Shown piece by piece: positions 38,543 to 48,231 of a stretch of 64,000 nt of DNA. The stretch spans positions 682,001-746,000 of the forward strand of contig NZ_CP060138.2 of NCBI RefSeq assembly GCF_016743795.2, read 5' to 3'. Origin of the DNA: Rickettsia tillamookensis. Lineage in GTDB: Bacteria; Pseudomonadota; Alphaproteobacteria; Rickettsiales; Rickettsiaceae. Both the position numbers and the translations under genes were made by a program. Position 1 is the stretch's first letter. Every line of letters starts with the position of its first letter. Below the pieces are notes generated by a model. That model saw nothing but the letters and a program-made list of their open reading frames with translations, did no database searches and had not been told where the DNA came from.

Positions 38543-39526
38543 ATGTCATTACTTGATGCAAGTCCAATATATAAACCGTTTTCATACCCATGGGCATATG
38601 AAGCTTGGCACACTCAACAAAAAATCCATTGGCTACCGGAAGAAGTACCGCTTGCCGATGATGTTAAGGATTGGAAATATAACTTAACCCCAGGTGAAAA
38701 ACATTTATTAACGCAAATATTTCGTTTTTTTACTCAAGCAGATATTGAAGTTAATAATTGCTATATGAAGCATTACTCACGAGTATTTAAACCGACTGAA
38801 ATATTAATGATGTTATCGGCGTTTTCTAATATGGAAACGGTACATATAGCAGCATATTCACATTTACTTGATACGGTAGGTATGCCGGAAGTAGAATATT
38901 CAGCATTTCTTAAATATAAGGAAATGAAAGACAAATATGATTATATGCAGCAATTTGGAGTAGATACCAAAGAAGATATAGCAACTACACTCGCAGTATT
39001 TGGAGCTTTTACCGAAGGATTACAGCTATTTGCTTCTTTTGCGATTATGCTTAATTTTCCTCGTTTTAATAAAATGAAAGGTATGGGTCAGATTATTGCT
39101 TGGTCAGTGCGTGATGAAACACTTCATACTAATTCAATTATTACTCTGTTCAAGACTTTTGTAAGAGAGAATCCTGAAGTTTGGACGGAAACTTTACGTA
39201 AACGTATTTATGAAGCTTGTACAACTATTGTGCATTTTGAAGATGCCTTTATTGAACTTGCTTTTGAAGTCGGCGGTATTGAGGGGTTAACGGCATATGA
39301 AGTAAGACAATATATTCGTTATATTGCCGATCGTCGTTTAATGCAGCTAGGACTCAAAGATGTATATTTGGTAAATCATAACCCGCTTCCTTGGCTTGAT
39401 GAAATGCTAAACGGCGTCGAACATACGAACTTTTTTGAAAATAGAGCGACTGAATATTCAAAAGCAGCGACTACCGGTTCATGGGAAGAAGTATTCACTG
39501 AGATGGACGCCAAAAGCGGAAGCTAA
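38543..39526 (+). CDS. nrdB: Ribonucleoside-diphosphate reductase class I, beta subunit
   Basis: 327 residues. NrdB carries the di-iron/tyrosyl-radical cofactor. Ligands visible include ADIEVNN, METVHIAAYSHLL (E and H with the expected radical Tyr) and VRDETLHTNSI (E and H). The length and the final helix (FFENRATEYSKAATTGSWEE) fit class Ia. It starts 15 nt after the transposase fragment, and so stays on one transcript with nrdA. Confidence 0.95.
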   Translation: MSLLDASPIYKPFSYPWAYEAWHTQQKIHWLPEEVPLADDVKDWKYNLTPGEKHLLTQIFRFFTQADIEVNNCYMKHYSRVFKPTEILMMLSAFSNMETVHIAAYSHLLDTVGMPEVEYSAFLKYKEMKDKYDYMQQFGVDTKEDIATTLAVFGAFTEGLQLFASFAIMLNFPRFNKMKGMGQIIAWSVRDETLHTNSIITLFKTFVRENPEVWTETLRKRIYEACTTIVHFEDAFIELAFEVGGIEGLTAYEVRQYIRYIADRRLMQLGLKDVYLVNHNPLPWLDEMLNGVEHTNFFENRATEYSKAATTGSWEEVFTEMDAKSGS

Positions 39527-39546
39527 ATAATTACTTAGATAGAACT

Positions 39547-39600
39547 TGAAAAATTGGTAGACATGTTTCGTAAGTCCTCGGATGCTGAACGTGTTGTGTC
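39547..39600. repeat. Half of a family E palindromic element
   Basis: GAACTTGAAAAATTGG followed by GTAAGTCCTCGGATGCTGAA equals one half of the element at 62179-62290 read on the other strand. The second arm is missing. It lies after nrdB. Confidence 0.75.
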
Positions 39601-39709
39601 GAAGTATACATATTAACAACAAGAATAAAAAAAATTAAAAATACCTAATCTTTATTTTTAAAAATTTTTTAAAATAGATTTAGAATATTTAAAAATTTCG
39701 AGTAATTTT

Positions 39710-42700
39710 ATGGCTGTTATAAATAATAAAAACTATCAAAAAGTTGTAGAAAAAGTTTTATCTTCTTCTAAAGCTAATAAAGTATTAAAGAGTGCAATTA
39801 AGGACTTATCATCTTCAAAGAGTATAAGTTTAAGAACGATGTTACTCGGAGCAAGGTTTGTTTTAACTAATCCTGTAAATAGTTATAATCTTGTTAAGCT
39901 TGCTAAATCCTCTAATATATATCTTGATCCGGAATTTCAAAAATCACTTCTTGAAAAATCTCCAATATGGGAATTTTTAAAAAAACATTCAGATGATTTA
40001 CCTAAAATAGGTCAAATCTTAGCAAATGCGGGCTTTAGAGAATTTCAAGATAAGAGTGCTTTAGATGAAAAGGGACTCGAAATACTAAAAGAATGTTTTA
40101 AAAATGAAAAAGTACTTAAAAAACTTCAAGAAATTGCAGTTGAAGTAAAGCAAGAGCTACCGGATTGGAATAAAGTGACTTCTAGAACTTTAGATATGCT
40201 GGTTACCGATAAAAACTTCAAAAAATTCTTTAATGAAAAGAGCGAAGATATTACGAATTATATACGCACCGGAGCAACTGAAATACTTCCAAGCGATTAT
40301 GTAAAAACTTTTGATGATATATTACAAAAACCCGAAAAGAAAAATTTATATTCATTAGTTATCAAAATATTTAATGAACATCCTGATTTTAAACAAGAAC
40401 TAGCTGAAAATATAAATAATACTCATTCTCTAAAAAGATTTAAAAAACTATCGTCTGAAAAACAAATAATTATTGAAAGTTTTTTAGAAGAAGCAAAAGA
40501 ACAAGCTAAACCTTTCTTAAAAGAACATTTTGAAAGCTACAAAATTGATCTTAAAATTTTAGATATTATTCCTACTTTATTAAATAAAATTCCTGAGACA
40601 AAAGAGATTTTTGATACTCTTAACGCTCCAAATCAAGGTGTAATGATATCTCTTGAAAAATCCTTAGAAATGGTAGCGGGTGATGATAAATTAAAAAGTT
40701 TTTTTGCTAATAATAAAACAATCTTACCAAATATTGCTTTAGGTATTATTGAAAATACTCCTAGCGTACAAAGCATAACAAAAGAATATAATTTTGATAA
40801 ACAAATGCTTAGTATAGTAGGCGAAGTTATGTCAAAACCGGAAATTGCTCATGAGATTATTGCAGACTTAAATAAAGGCGATTATATGAGCTTAACCGGT
40901 AATATAATCTCTGCCCTTAATGATCCTTCATTTAAATTAAAAGATATATTAGTAGCACAAAGTAAAGAAGGGCTATTTGATAATTTAATTACAGGAGTTT
41001 TAGAACAGGATGAAAAAAATAGCCAAACTATAAAACAACAACTTATAAATTACGGTCTGGAAGCGAGTGATATTACAAAGCTAACGAGCATAATGCCTAT
41101 ATTACTTGATAAACCTGAGTCATTAAAAAAGGTTTTTCGAGATTTTATTAAAGGTGATTATACAGGAATGGCAAAAGAGTTAATAGCTTTAACTAAAGAT
41201 AATCCTGAGATTAAGAAATATTTAAACGATAATAGAGAAATATTTGCTAGTATTTTAGATAAAACTTTAAAAGATATACCGGGCATAAATAACCTTGATA
41301 AGAAAGAATTATATAATATACTTCCATCAATGTTAAACCATCCTGATGAATTAGTTAAAGTTATAGAAGAAGTTGAAAAAAGTAATTATCGTGGGGCTGC
41401 TAGTGCTATATATAATCTAGCTCAAAAAACAAATTATTTTGAAGGGCAATTGCCAAATATTGTAAAAGCAGGTTTTAGCTATGCTACTGAAAAAGTAAAA
41501 GACGTATTTAGTCCATCACAAGATTTTAAAGATAAAACTATAGATGAAATTACTCTTAGAAATAATTTAAATAAAATACAAAATGGAAAATTCAGCTTAG
41601 AGGGAGCTATATTAGCAGGTAATTTATCTAATATTGACTTCTCAGGCGTATCATTAAAAAATGCAGATTTAACTAAAGTAACTTCTTTAAAAGATTGTAA
41701 TTTTAAAAATACTAATTTAGCAGAGACTAAATTACCTGATAATTTAATGCTACTTACTGATACTTACAATCTCGATAAGGCTATTCCTCATTTAGCACCT
41801 GAACTAATTAAAGAACAACAAGCTAAATTAATTGATAAGGCAATTGATAAAGTATTTTTACAAATACAAGCCGAAGAAAAAAGAAATTTACTTAGTAAAA
41901 AAGAATTTGCTCAACAGGTAAATATATTATGCGAAGAAAATCAAACGATTAAAGACTATATTATAGAGAAACTAAATTCATTACCTATGAATATGGTTAC
42001 TAACCTAGCTACTCCTAAAACAAATCAATATAAACATATTACAAATCATGTAAATTCTCCCTTACAAATATTGAACCCTTTATATGAAAATATTGCAAAT
42101 AAACAAGATATTAAGAGTAATTTATTGGCAAATATTTTAAGCGAGAAAATATCACAAAAACTTTTTGATAAAGGTGATAATAGAGGTGAAGATTTTTACA
42201 TGATTAATCAGATGCTAAAACCTATCGTTTCTGAATATTCTAAAGAGGAGCCCGATAATATAAATAATTTTTTAGAGCCGAAAAATCTAGAAAAGTTAGC
42301 AAGTAATATTGCTTCTACTTTAAATTCTAAATCTAAATATACTTGGGCAGGCACTATTACCGGTGGAATTTATTTACCGAAAGAAATCTTCAATGAACAG
42401 TTAAAAGATAACTTTAAGAATGAGTTTGAAAATATTAATAAATTAAATGTTTTAAAAGAAGCAAAAAATATAGCTTCAAATTTAGATAGTAAAGTGCATG
42501 TAGTAGATAATCACGATAAATCACATACTTACGAATCATTAAAAAAGGTTTTTGATGGATTTGTTAAAGGTGATTATACGAGAATGGCGAAAGAATTAAT
42601 AACTTTAACTAAAGATAATCCTGAAATTAAACAATATTTAAACGATAATAAAGAAATATTTTTGGGCATTTTAGATAAAACCTTAAAAGATGTACCGGGT

Positions 42701-43087
42701 ATCAATAATCTTGATAAGAAAGAATTGTATAATACACTAACACCTATGCTCAATCAACCGGATAAGCTGGTTGAAATCTTAGAAAATATTGAAAATAAGA
42801 AGTATATGAATGTGGCTACTAGTATAGGTAGTTTAGTTTGGAAAGAAGGTCAAACGTTGAATATTATAAAACAAATACCAAATGTCATTAAAGCAGGAGT
42901 TGGTTATTTTAAATCTGATAAGGTACCTGTAGAATTAGAAAATAAAGTTCCGGCTGATGTATTAAAAGAAGCACAAAACATCGTCTCAAGTTTAAATAGT
43001 AAGATTAATATTGTAGAACCTAAGGCAAGTTCATTTTCCATTACTCCTATTTCTAATAATAAAAAGAAAGACGAAGTACATAGATAG
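39710..43087 (+). CDS. Large Rickettsia protein with internal duplication and pentapeptide-like segment
   Basis: 1125 residues, mostly helical, no signal peptide, no membrane span. A block of about 85 residues (KKVFRDFIKGDYTGMAKELI ... ELYNILPSMLNHPDEL) near residue 475 recurs near residue 948 (KKVFDGFVKGDYTRMAKELI ... ELYNTLTPMLNQPDKL), and the DNA is also similar (about 41124-41370 and 42540-42780). Residues about 640-675 read ILAGNLSNIDFSGVSLKNADLTKV, resembling a short pentapeptide-repeat ramp. I do not recognise a function; size, solubility and repeats would fit a secreted effector or scaffold, but that is a guess. It ends back to back with miaA, with zero spacing. Confidence 0.8.
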   Translation: MAVINNKNYQKVVEKVLSSSKANKVLKSAIKDLSSSKSISLRTMLLGARFVLTNPVNSYNLVKLAKSSNIYLDPEFQKSLLEKSPIWEFLKKHSDDLPKIGQILANAGFREFQDKSALDEKGLEILKECFKNEKVLKKLQEIAVEVKQELPDWNKVTSRTLDMLVTDKNFKKFFNEKSEDITNYIRTGATEILPSDYVKTFDDILQKPEKKNLYSLVIKIFNEHPDFKQELAENINNTHSLKRFKKLSSEKQIIIESFLEEAKEQAKPFLKEHFESYKIDLKILDIIPTLLNKIPETKEIFDTLNAPNQGVMISLEKSLEMVAGDDKLKSFFANNKTILPNIALGIIENTPSVQSITKEYNFDKQMLSIVGEVMSKPEIAHEIIADLNKGDYMSLTGNIISALNDPSFKLKDILVAQSKEGLFDNLITGVLEQDEKNSQTIKQQLINYGLEASDITKLTSIMPILLDKPESLKKVFRDFIKGDYTGMAKELIALTKDNPEIKKYLNDNREIFASILDKTLKDIPGINNLDKKELYNILPSMLNHPDELVKVIEEVEKSNYRGAASAIYNLAQKTNYFEGQLPNIVKAGFSYATEKVKDVFSPSQDFKDKTIDEITLRNNLNKIQNGKFSLEGAILAGNLSNIDFSGVSLKNADLTKVTSLKDCNFKNTNLAETKLPDNLMLLTDTYNLDKAIPHLAPELIKEQQAKLIDKAIDKVFLQIQAEEKRNLLSKKEFAQQVNILCEENQTIKDYIIEKLNSLPMNMVTNLATPKTNQYKHITNHVNSPLQILNPLYENIANKQDIKSNLLANILSEKISQKLFDKGDNRGEDFYMINQMLKPIVSEYSKEEPDNINNFLEPKNLEKLASNIASTLNSKSKYTWAGTITGGIYLPKEIFNEQLKDNFKNEFENINKLNVLKEAKNIASNLDSKVHVVDNHDKSHTYESLKKVFDGFVKGDYTRMAKELITLTKDNPEIKQYLNDNKEIFLGILDKTLKDVPGINNLDKKELYNTLTPMLNQPDKLVEILENIENKKYMNVATSIGSLVWKEGQTLNIIKQIPNVIKAGVGYFKSDKVPVELENKVPADVLKEAQNIVSSLNSKINIVEPKASSFSITPISNNKKKDEVHR

Positions 43088-44011
43088 TTATATAGGAAAG
43101 TTTCTCAATATTTGTGCAAACTCTTCATAGTTAGAATATTCTAATGTAGTTTTATCTTGTATCTGATTTTTAAACCAAGTAACTTGTCTTTTAGCATAAT
43201 GACGTGTTCGTATTTGAGCTGCACTTAAAGCCTCATCTAAAGTAAGGTTACCGTCTAAATAAGCTAAAATTTCTTTTACTCCCACTGCTTTTAAATTTGA
43301 ATAATTTTTAGGAGCAAATTGTTTTTTTATCAAAGCAATTTCATCAATTGCCCCTTCTTTAAATATTTTTTGTAAACGCTCATCACATGTTTTATATAAA
43401 AATTTTCGCTCAGGATTTAAGAAGATAATTTTGAAATTAAAATCAGATAAAATTTGCTCTTTTGGCAAAGTTTGAAAAGAGAAAATAGATTTACCGGTTT
43501 GCATGAATACTTCATAAGCTCTAATTAAACGCTGAGTATCATTTTGGTTTGTTTTAGAGGCAGCAAGCGGGTCAAGCTGTTCTAATTTATTCCATAATTC
43601 TATATTGCCTATTTCAGTATGTAAGTTTCTTACTTGTTCTCGTAAATCTTCTGATATATCAGGAATATTATTATAGCCGAAAACTAAAGAATTGATATAT
43701 AAACCCGTTCCGCCTATTAATATAGGTAGCTTGCCCCTAGCAGTTATTTCTTTTATTTTTTCTGTAGCAAGTTTTAGATATTTTATTACTGAGAAATCTT
43801 CCGTAATTGATAGAAAGTTATAAAGGTAATATGGAATTTCGGCTTTATAAATTTGAGGAGGGGAGGCGGTAATAATAGGAATTTCCTTATAAACCTGCAT
43901 TGAGTCGATATTAATGATTTCGCCGTTATAAGCTTTGGCAAACTCATGCCCTAAATAAGACTTCCCACTAGCAGTCGGCCCGCATAATATAATTATTTCT
44001 TTTTTTGTCAC
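43088..44011 (-). CDS. miaA: tRNA dimethylallyltransferase
   Basis: MiaA adds a dimethylallyl group to A37 of tRNAs reading UNN codons. Motifs: P-loop [35 protein letters not shown] and the tRNA-binding [16 protein letters not shown] chose the GTG at 44011 ([11 protein letters not shown], 307 residues). A longer start at 44068 would add residues [10 protein letters not shown], which come from the adjoining palindromic element. The natural ATG seems replaced or lost. The shell arm of the repeat reaches 30 nt from the chosen start. Confidence 0.93.
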   Translation of the reverse strand: MTKKEIIILCGPTASGKSYLGHEFAKAYNGEIINIDSMQVYKEIPIITASPPQIYKAEIPYYLYNFLSITEDFSVIKYLKLATEKIKEITARGKLPILIGGTGLYINSLVFGYNNIPDISEDLREQVRNLHTEIGNIELWNKLEQLDPLAASKTNQNDTQRLIRAYEVFMQTGKSIFSFQTLPKEQILSDFNFKIIFLNPERKFLYKTCDERLQKIFKEGAIDEIALIKKQFAPKNYSNLKAVGVKEILAYLDGNLTLDEALSAAQIRTRHYAKRQVTWFKNQIQDKTTLEYSNYEEFAQILRNFPI

Positions 44012-44040
44012 TGATATATAGTTTAGCCTATAATTATTGG

Positions 44041-44208
44041 GGTGTTGCATGGCTCGGTTTTCCGTCATTGCGAGAAGAATTACGTAGTAATTCGACGAAG
44101 CAATCCAGTAAAAAATTCTGATTTACAGAATTTTTTTATTATTTTTCTGGATTGCCACGCAGCCTACGGCTGCTCGCAATGACGGGGTGGTATCCACGCA
44201 ACAACACC
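44041..44208. repeat. Nested shell with family B element
   Basis: Shell arms GGTGTTGCATGGCTCGG (44041) and CCACGCAACAACACC (ending 44208) enclose a complete family B element at 44062-44185 (CCGTCATTGCGAGAAGAATT ... GCTCGCAATGACGG). It lies upstream of miaA and downstream of the next minus-strand gene. Confidence 0.88.
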
Positions 44209-44252
44209 AGCTCATGATAATTCAGTATTTCCGCAGGAATGACATTATACAA

Positions 44253-44612
44253 TTAAACGTTTTCAGTTTCATCAATAGGAGTATTTCCTAAAGCCTTAGT
44301 AATATCCACTTCATAGTTAACAGTATTGGACTCACTAAATGTTATTGCACTTGGTTTAAAATTGTCGTCAAAAATAATATTTGGCTCAGTGTGTATTGAT
44401 ATACCGACACTAAAAGCTAAAGAAGTAAGCTTTTTAATTTTTTCAAACTGAGAAATATCATTAATAATATGATTCCCATTTCCATCTGTTCCTACCGAAT
44501 GCTTGCTAACTATAGCACGTAATTCATTTAATACCATTTGTTCAGTTGCTACATCTATTTTAATTTGCTTAATGTCAATAGGAAACCCAGCGTTAAGAGC
44601 TTGTTTGAACAT
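44253..44612 (-). CDS. Hypothetical protein
   Basis: 119 residues preceded by AAGGATAA 6 nt before the ATG. It is soluble, with mixed helix and strand (FKQALNAGFPIDIKQIKIDVATEQMV, LTSLAFSVGISIHTEPNIIFDD). No motif, signal peptide or family is recognised. It is alone between two palindromic-rich gaps, and its codon use is like neighbouring genes. Confidence 0.6.
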   Translation of the reverse strand: MFKQALNAGFPIDIKQIKIDVATEQMVLNELRAIVSKHSVGTDGNGNHIINDISQFEKIKKLTSLAFSVGISIHTEPNIIFDDNFKPSAITFSESNTVNYEVDITKALGNTPIDETENV

Positions 44613-44691
44613 ATTATTTATCCTTATATTAATTTAATGTGAGAAGAATATATTAAATAATATTTAAAAAGTCAATAGATTAATTAATTTT

Positions 44692-46131
44692 TTAATAATT
44701 AATTAATAGTCCGTATTTTTCAAGATATTTATTAATTATAGCTATTATTTTCTCTAAACCATTTTTACTAGCTGATTCAGCTCTTGCAACTATAATAGAT
44801 TCGGTATTAGAGCTACGAAGTAACCACCAACCATGCTCATTATTTACCCGTACACCGTCTATATCATTAAACTCTATTTTATCATCAAGTAATTTTTGCT
44901 TTATTTCTTCTATAATTTTTAGCTTTAGTCTTGAGGGAACAAAAATTTTAATTTCCGGTGTACTATAGCTTTTCGGTAAATCTTCTATTATCTCATCTAG
45001 CGTTTTATCCGATTTGCTAAGTAAATCTAAAAATCTAAGAGATGCATAAATTGCATCATCAAAGCCGAAATATTTATCGGCAAAGAATATATGCCCGCTC
45101 ATTTCACCGGCAAGTAAAGCTTTTATCTCAAGCATTTTGCTTTTAATAAATGGATGACCGGTTCGCCATATTATAGGATTTCCTCCATATGATTTTATTT
45201 TATCGACTATAAATTGGCTGGCTTTTACGTCAAGTATTATAGTTGCGTTTGGATTTTCCTTTAAAATATCCTCAGCAAATATACATAAAATTTGGTCACC
45301 GAATAATATCTTGCCGTTCCCGCTTACAATGCCGATTCTATCACCGTCACCGTCGAAAGCTATACCAATATCGCAATTTTGTTCTTTAACTGTTTTTATT
45401 AGCTCTTGTAAGTTAGCAGGGTTAGTAGGGTCAGGATGATGGCTTGGAAAATTCCCGTCAATCTTACTATTTATGATTATATTGTCGTTTGAGAGATATT
45501 TTTTAAGTTCTTCAACAATATCACCGGTTGCTCCGTTACCGGAGTCCCAAGCTACTTTTAATTTGGGATTAATGTTTATCCCCTCTAAAATACGCTTTAG
45601 GTATTTAGATTGGATGGTGTTGCTGTACTCTGTTTCATTCCCGCTAGGTATTATTGTCATCCCGCGGCTTGACCGCGGGATCCAGTCTTGTTTAATGTTT
45701 TTTTGGATACCGTGGTCAAGCCACGGTATGACATTGATCTTTGCTAATAAATCCTGTATCTGAGGACCGAAAAAAGATTTACCGTTTTGTAGTATTTTAA
45801 AGCCGTTATCGTCACGAGGGTTATGCGATCCCGTAACCATAATACTACCGGCAGGCATAAATTGTTTATCGGCAAAATATAGTACGGGAGTCGGAACTAC
45901 GCCAATATTTATGATTTCAGCCCCTGTCTCAGTTAATCCTAATTCTAAGGCTTTACAAAGGGTAGGGGAGCTGAGCCGACCGTCTAAACCAACACAGATT
46001 TTGTTGTTATCTTTCGTTATAGTCATCTCGGCAAAACAAAACCCGATTTTATAGGCTATTTCTTCCGTTAAGTCTGTAAGGCTATTGCCTCTTATATCAT
46101 AAGCTCTAAAAATTTCTTTGTTAATTTGCAT
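44692..46131 (-). CDS. Phosphomannomutase/phosphoglucomutase with in-frame RPE insert
   Basis: 479 residues. The enzyme moves phosphate between C1 and C6 of mannose or glucose for surface polysaccharides. Motifs: AYDIRGNSLTDLTEE, the phosphoserine loop TGSHNPRDDNGFKIL, metal-binding AFDGDGDRIGIV, the sugar loop GEMSGHIFF, and the phosphate site RSSNTES near the C-terminus. About 26 residues near position 133 ([20 protein letters not shown] and on to SSRGMTI) are encoded by a complete palindromic element at 45655-45733. They fall between the DLLAKI helix and GNETEY, a surface segment in this fold, so activity may be kept. Without the insert the length is about 453, typical for the family. Confidence 0.92.
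   Translation of the reverse strand: MQINKEIFRAYDIRGNSLTDLTEEIAYKIGFCFAEMTITKDNNKICVGLDGRLSSPTLCKALELGLTETGAEIINIGVVPTPVLYFADKQFMPAGSIMVTGSHNPRDDNGFKILQNGKSFFGPQIQDLLAKINVIPWLDHGIQKNIKQDWIPRSSRGMTIIPSGNETEYSNTIQSKYLKRILEGININPKLKVAWDSGNGATGDIVEELKKYLSNDNIIINSKIDGNFPSHHPDPTNPANLQELIKTVKEQNCDIGIAFDGDGDRIGIVSGNGKILFGDQILCIFAEDILKENPNATIILDVKASQFIVDKIKSYGGNPIIWRTGHPFIKSKMLEIKALLAGEMSGHIFFADKYFGFDDAIYASLRFLDLLSKSDKTLDEIIEDLPKSYSTPEIKIFVPSRLKLKIIEEIKQKLLDDKIEFNDIDGVRVNNEHGWWLLRSSNTESIIVARAESASKNGLEKIIAIINKYLEKYGLLINY
45655..45733. repeat. Family A palindromic element inside the phosphomannomutase gene
   Basis: Arms TGTCATCCCGCGGCTTGACC and GGTCAAGCCACGGTATGACA, 79 bp, with a shortened centre. The frame is preserved through the whole element. 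Confidence 0.92.
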
Positions 46132-46159
46132 AAAAAACCCTTTATGTCATTCCTATTTT

Positions 46160-46259
46160 TGTCACCCCGTGGCTTGACCACGGGGTCCATAAAAACAATA
46201 AAAAATACTAATATATTTAGTATTTTAACTGGATCCCGTGGTCAAGCCACGGGATGACA
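46160..46259. repeat. Family A palindromic element
   Basis: TGTCACCCCGTGGCTTGACC ... GGTCAAGCCACGGGATGACA, 100 bp with the central inverted pair AATACTAATATATTTAGTATT. It lies between lptB and the phosphomannomutase gene, on whose 5' side it sits. Confidence 0.9.
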
Positions 46260-46306
46260 CGGGGTGCGTTTTCCGATCCACGCAAGCAATGACGTGGTTA
46301 CATAGT

Positions 46307-47029
46307 CTAGAAATTAAAGCTTTCACCTAAATACACTTCTTTAACTTTCTTGCTGTTTGCTATTTCCTTAGCACTTCCTTCTAATAATACTTTACCTTCA
46401 AAAATAACATAAGCACGGTCGACTATATCTAGAGTATCACGTACGTTATGGTCGGTAATTAATATGCCTATATTAAACTCACGTAAATAAGTAATTAGAT
46501 TTTTGATATCGGAAATAGCAAGCGGGTCAATACCGGCAAGCGGTTCATCAAGCATGATAAATTTAGGCTCTATTGCAAGTGAACGTGCGATCTCAAGCCT
46601 ACGCCTTTCACCACCTGATAAGCTAGCAGCGGATAAATCTTTTAAATGTACTATTGAAAATTTCTCTAACAAATTATGGGTTTTTTGTTCAATTACTTCT
46701 TTATCATTTTCAGATATCTCAACTACAGCCTTAATATTATCCTCAACCGATAATCCCCGAAAAATTGAAGGTTCTTGAAGAAGATAGCCGATTCCAAGCC
46801 TTGCTCGTAAATAAATAGGTAGGTTGGTAATATTTATATCATTTAAAAGTAATTGCCCTGAGTCTGGTTTCATTAAACCGATAATAATGTTAAAACAAGT
46901 TGTTTTACCGGCTCCGTTCGGACCAAATAAACCAACTATCTCTCCTTGTTTTATATTCAGAGATATATCAGTTAATATATTCCTTTTTTTGTAGGATTTT
47001 GATATATTTTTAACTTGTAAGCTGTCCAT
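46307..47029 (-). CDS. lptB: LPS export ABC transporter ATP-binding protein
   Basis: 240 residues, the ATPase that powers lipopolysaccharide extraction from the inner membrane with LptFG. Walker A GPNGAGKTT, Q-loop LLQEPSIF, signature LSGGERRRLEIARSL, Walker B FIMLDEPLAGIDP and the switch histidine in ILITDHNV are all present. It is last in a minus-strand run kdsD-lptC-lptA-lptB, separated from lptA by a repeat-filled gap of about 190 bp. Confidence 0.95.
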   Translation of the reverse strand: MDSLQVKNISKSYKKRNILTDISLNIKQGEIVGLFGPNGAGKTTCFNIIIGLMKPDSGQLLLNDINITNLPIYLRARLGIGYLLQEPSIFRGLSVEDNIKAVVEISENDKEVIEQKTHNLLEKFSIVHLKDLSAASLSGGERRRLEIARSLAIEPKFIMLDEPLAGIDPLAISDIKNLITYLREFNIGILITDHNVRDTLDIVDRAYVIFEGKVLLEGSAKEIANSKKVKEVYLGESFNF

Positions 47030-47058
47030 CTTTTTTATTTGTGTTTTGTTGCTCTTTA

Positions 47059-47196
47059 TGTCATTCCTGCGAAAGCAGGAATCCAGGCCTTATTGTTGTC
47101 ATCCCGCGACTTGATCGCGGGATCCAGTTAAAAATACTAATATTTTAGTATTTTTTATTGTTTTTATGGACCACGTGGTCAAGCCACGGGGTGACA
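47059..47196. repeat. Family D half element followed by family A element
   Basis: TGTCATTCCTGCGAAAGCAG at 47059 is the left half of a family D element. A family A element follows at 47097-47196 (TGTCATCCCGCGACTTGATC ... GGTCAAGCCACGGGGTGACA). Both lie in the lptA-lptB gap. Confidence 0.85.
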
Positions 47197-47217
47197 ACCT
47201 AGCACGGTATAACAAAA

Positions 47218-47661
47218 CTAACTATTTTTCTTAACAATATCTACATAATAGATTAGTTTATTAGTTTTTAAGACATTATCGTCACGCTGTAATATTACAT
47301 TACCAAGTAGAATAAGTTGTTTATTATCGAAAAAATATTTAGCACTATCTGCAAGTAATAATTCATTATTTATTTTTCTTTCTACAGTCAACTTGGTCGG
47401 AATAACTATATAATCAATAGTTTGTTTATCATCTATTGTTTTATAAAAAATATATAATTCTTTCGTTCTAAGTATCGCATTATCGAAGTAAACAACAACA
47501 TTTCCAAGATATTCTGCTTTTTGTTTGGTTCTATCAATAATTAAGGTATCAGATGTTATATGTAAATTTGAAATATCTCTATTATTAGCATATATAGATA
47601 TACTAATAGTAAGAAATACTACAAGTTTAATAATCCGATAAATCGATGATTGTAGAGACAT
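47218..47661 (-). CDS. lptA: LPS transport periplasmic protein LptA-like (OstA domain)
   Basis: 147 residues with an N-terminal signal sequence ([16 protein letters not shown]). An OstA-like beta-jellyroll follows: [32 protein letters not shown] and [28 protein letters not shown]. LptA bridges LptC and LptD across the periplasm. The start overlaps the 3' end of lptC by 35 nt, which supports coupling and assignment. Confidence 0.85.
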   Translation of the reverse strand: MSLQSSIYRIIKLVVFLTISISIYANNRDISNLHITSDTLIIDRTKQKAEYLGNVVVYFDNAILRTKELYIFYKTIDDKQTIDYIVIPTKLTVERKINNELLLADSAKYFFDNKQLILLGNVILQRDDNVLKTNKLIYYVDIVKKNS

Positions 47662-48226
47662 TGCCTTTAAAAATTATAATATTATTTTCATCCCTCGTAT
47701 TAAAACTATCCGAAGTAATTGAAGAGTTTTTATAAAGTAATTTAGCAGAGGAGTTGCCGGTTATATTCTTATTTACTAAATCAATCCTTGCATCGTTAGT
47801 GTTAAATATGATCTCATCAAAAAAAAGTTTTACATCGTTTTTTAAATCTAATATGTTTGATTCTTCATCTAAAAAACCTTCTTTCGCATTGATAATAAGA
47901 GTTTGGTCTTGATTTACGTTATAAATAGCATTTATTATATCTAGTTTATATTTGTTATCCGACTCTTTTATAGCTCGCTCAGTTTTAATCTTATACGCAT
48001 TTAAATTTTTATTTACTCCTTCAAAAATTGAATCTTTCAATATAATATTATATTTTAAATCAAAATTTTTATTATCTTTTAAACTTTTTTTTGTAACGTT
48101 AATATCATTTTCTTCATTAATATAACCGCTTTTAATTAATATATATCCTATATACAAAATTCCAACTATTATTAAAAGATATACAGATTTCCAAATTTTT
48201 TTTCGCCGTTTATAAGAAGAGGGCAT
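47627..48226 (-). CDS. lptC: LPS export protein LptC-like
   Basis: 199 residues with one N-terminal membrane anchor ([17 protein letters not shown]) after a basic start ([12 protein letters not shown]). A periplasmic OstA-type fold follows ([25 protein letters not shown] ... [27 protein letters not shown]). It matches LptC in topology and in the order kdsD-lptC-lptA-lptB known from other proteobacteria. Its stop lies within lptA, and it begins 5 nt after the kdsD stop. Confidence 0.85.
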   Translation of the reverse strand: MPSSYKRRKKIWKSVYLLIIVGILYIGYILIKSGYINEENDINVTKKSLKDNKNFDLKYNIILKDSIFEGVNKNLNAYKIKTERAIKESDNKYKLDIINAIYNVNQDQTLIINAKEGFLDEESNILDLKNDVKLFFDEIIFNTNDARIDLVNKNITGNSSAKLLYKNSSITSDSFNTRDENNIIIFKGNVSTIIDLSDY

Positions 48227-48231
48227 AGATT

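Noticed and set aside
38386..38613. Minus-strand frame opposite the transposase fragment and nrdB start
   Set aside because: It is opposite the real plus-strand genes, and its tail repeats the shadow of the intact transposase end at 38176.
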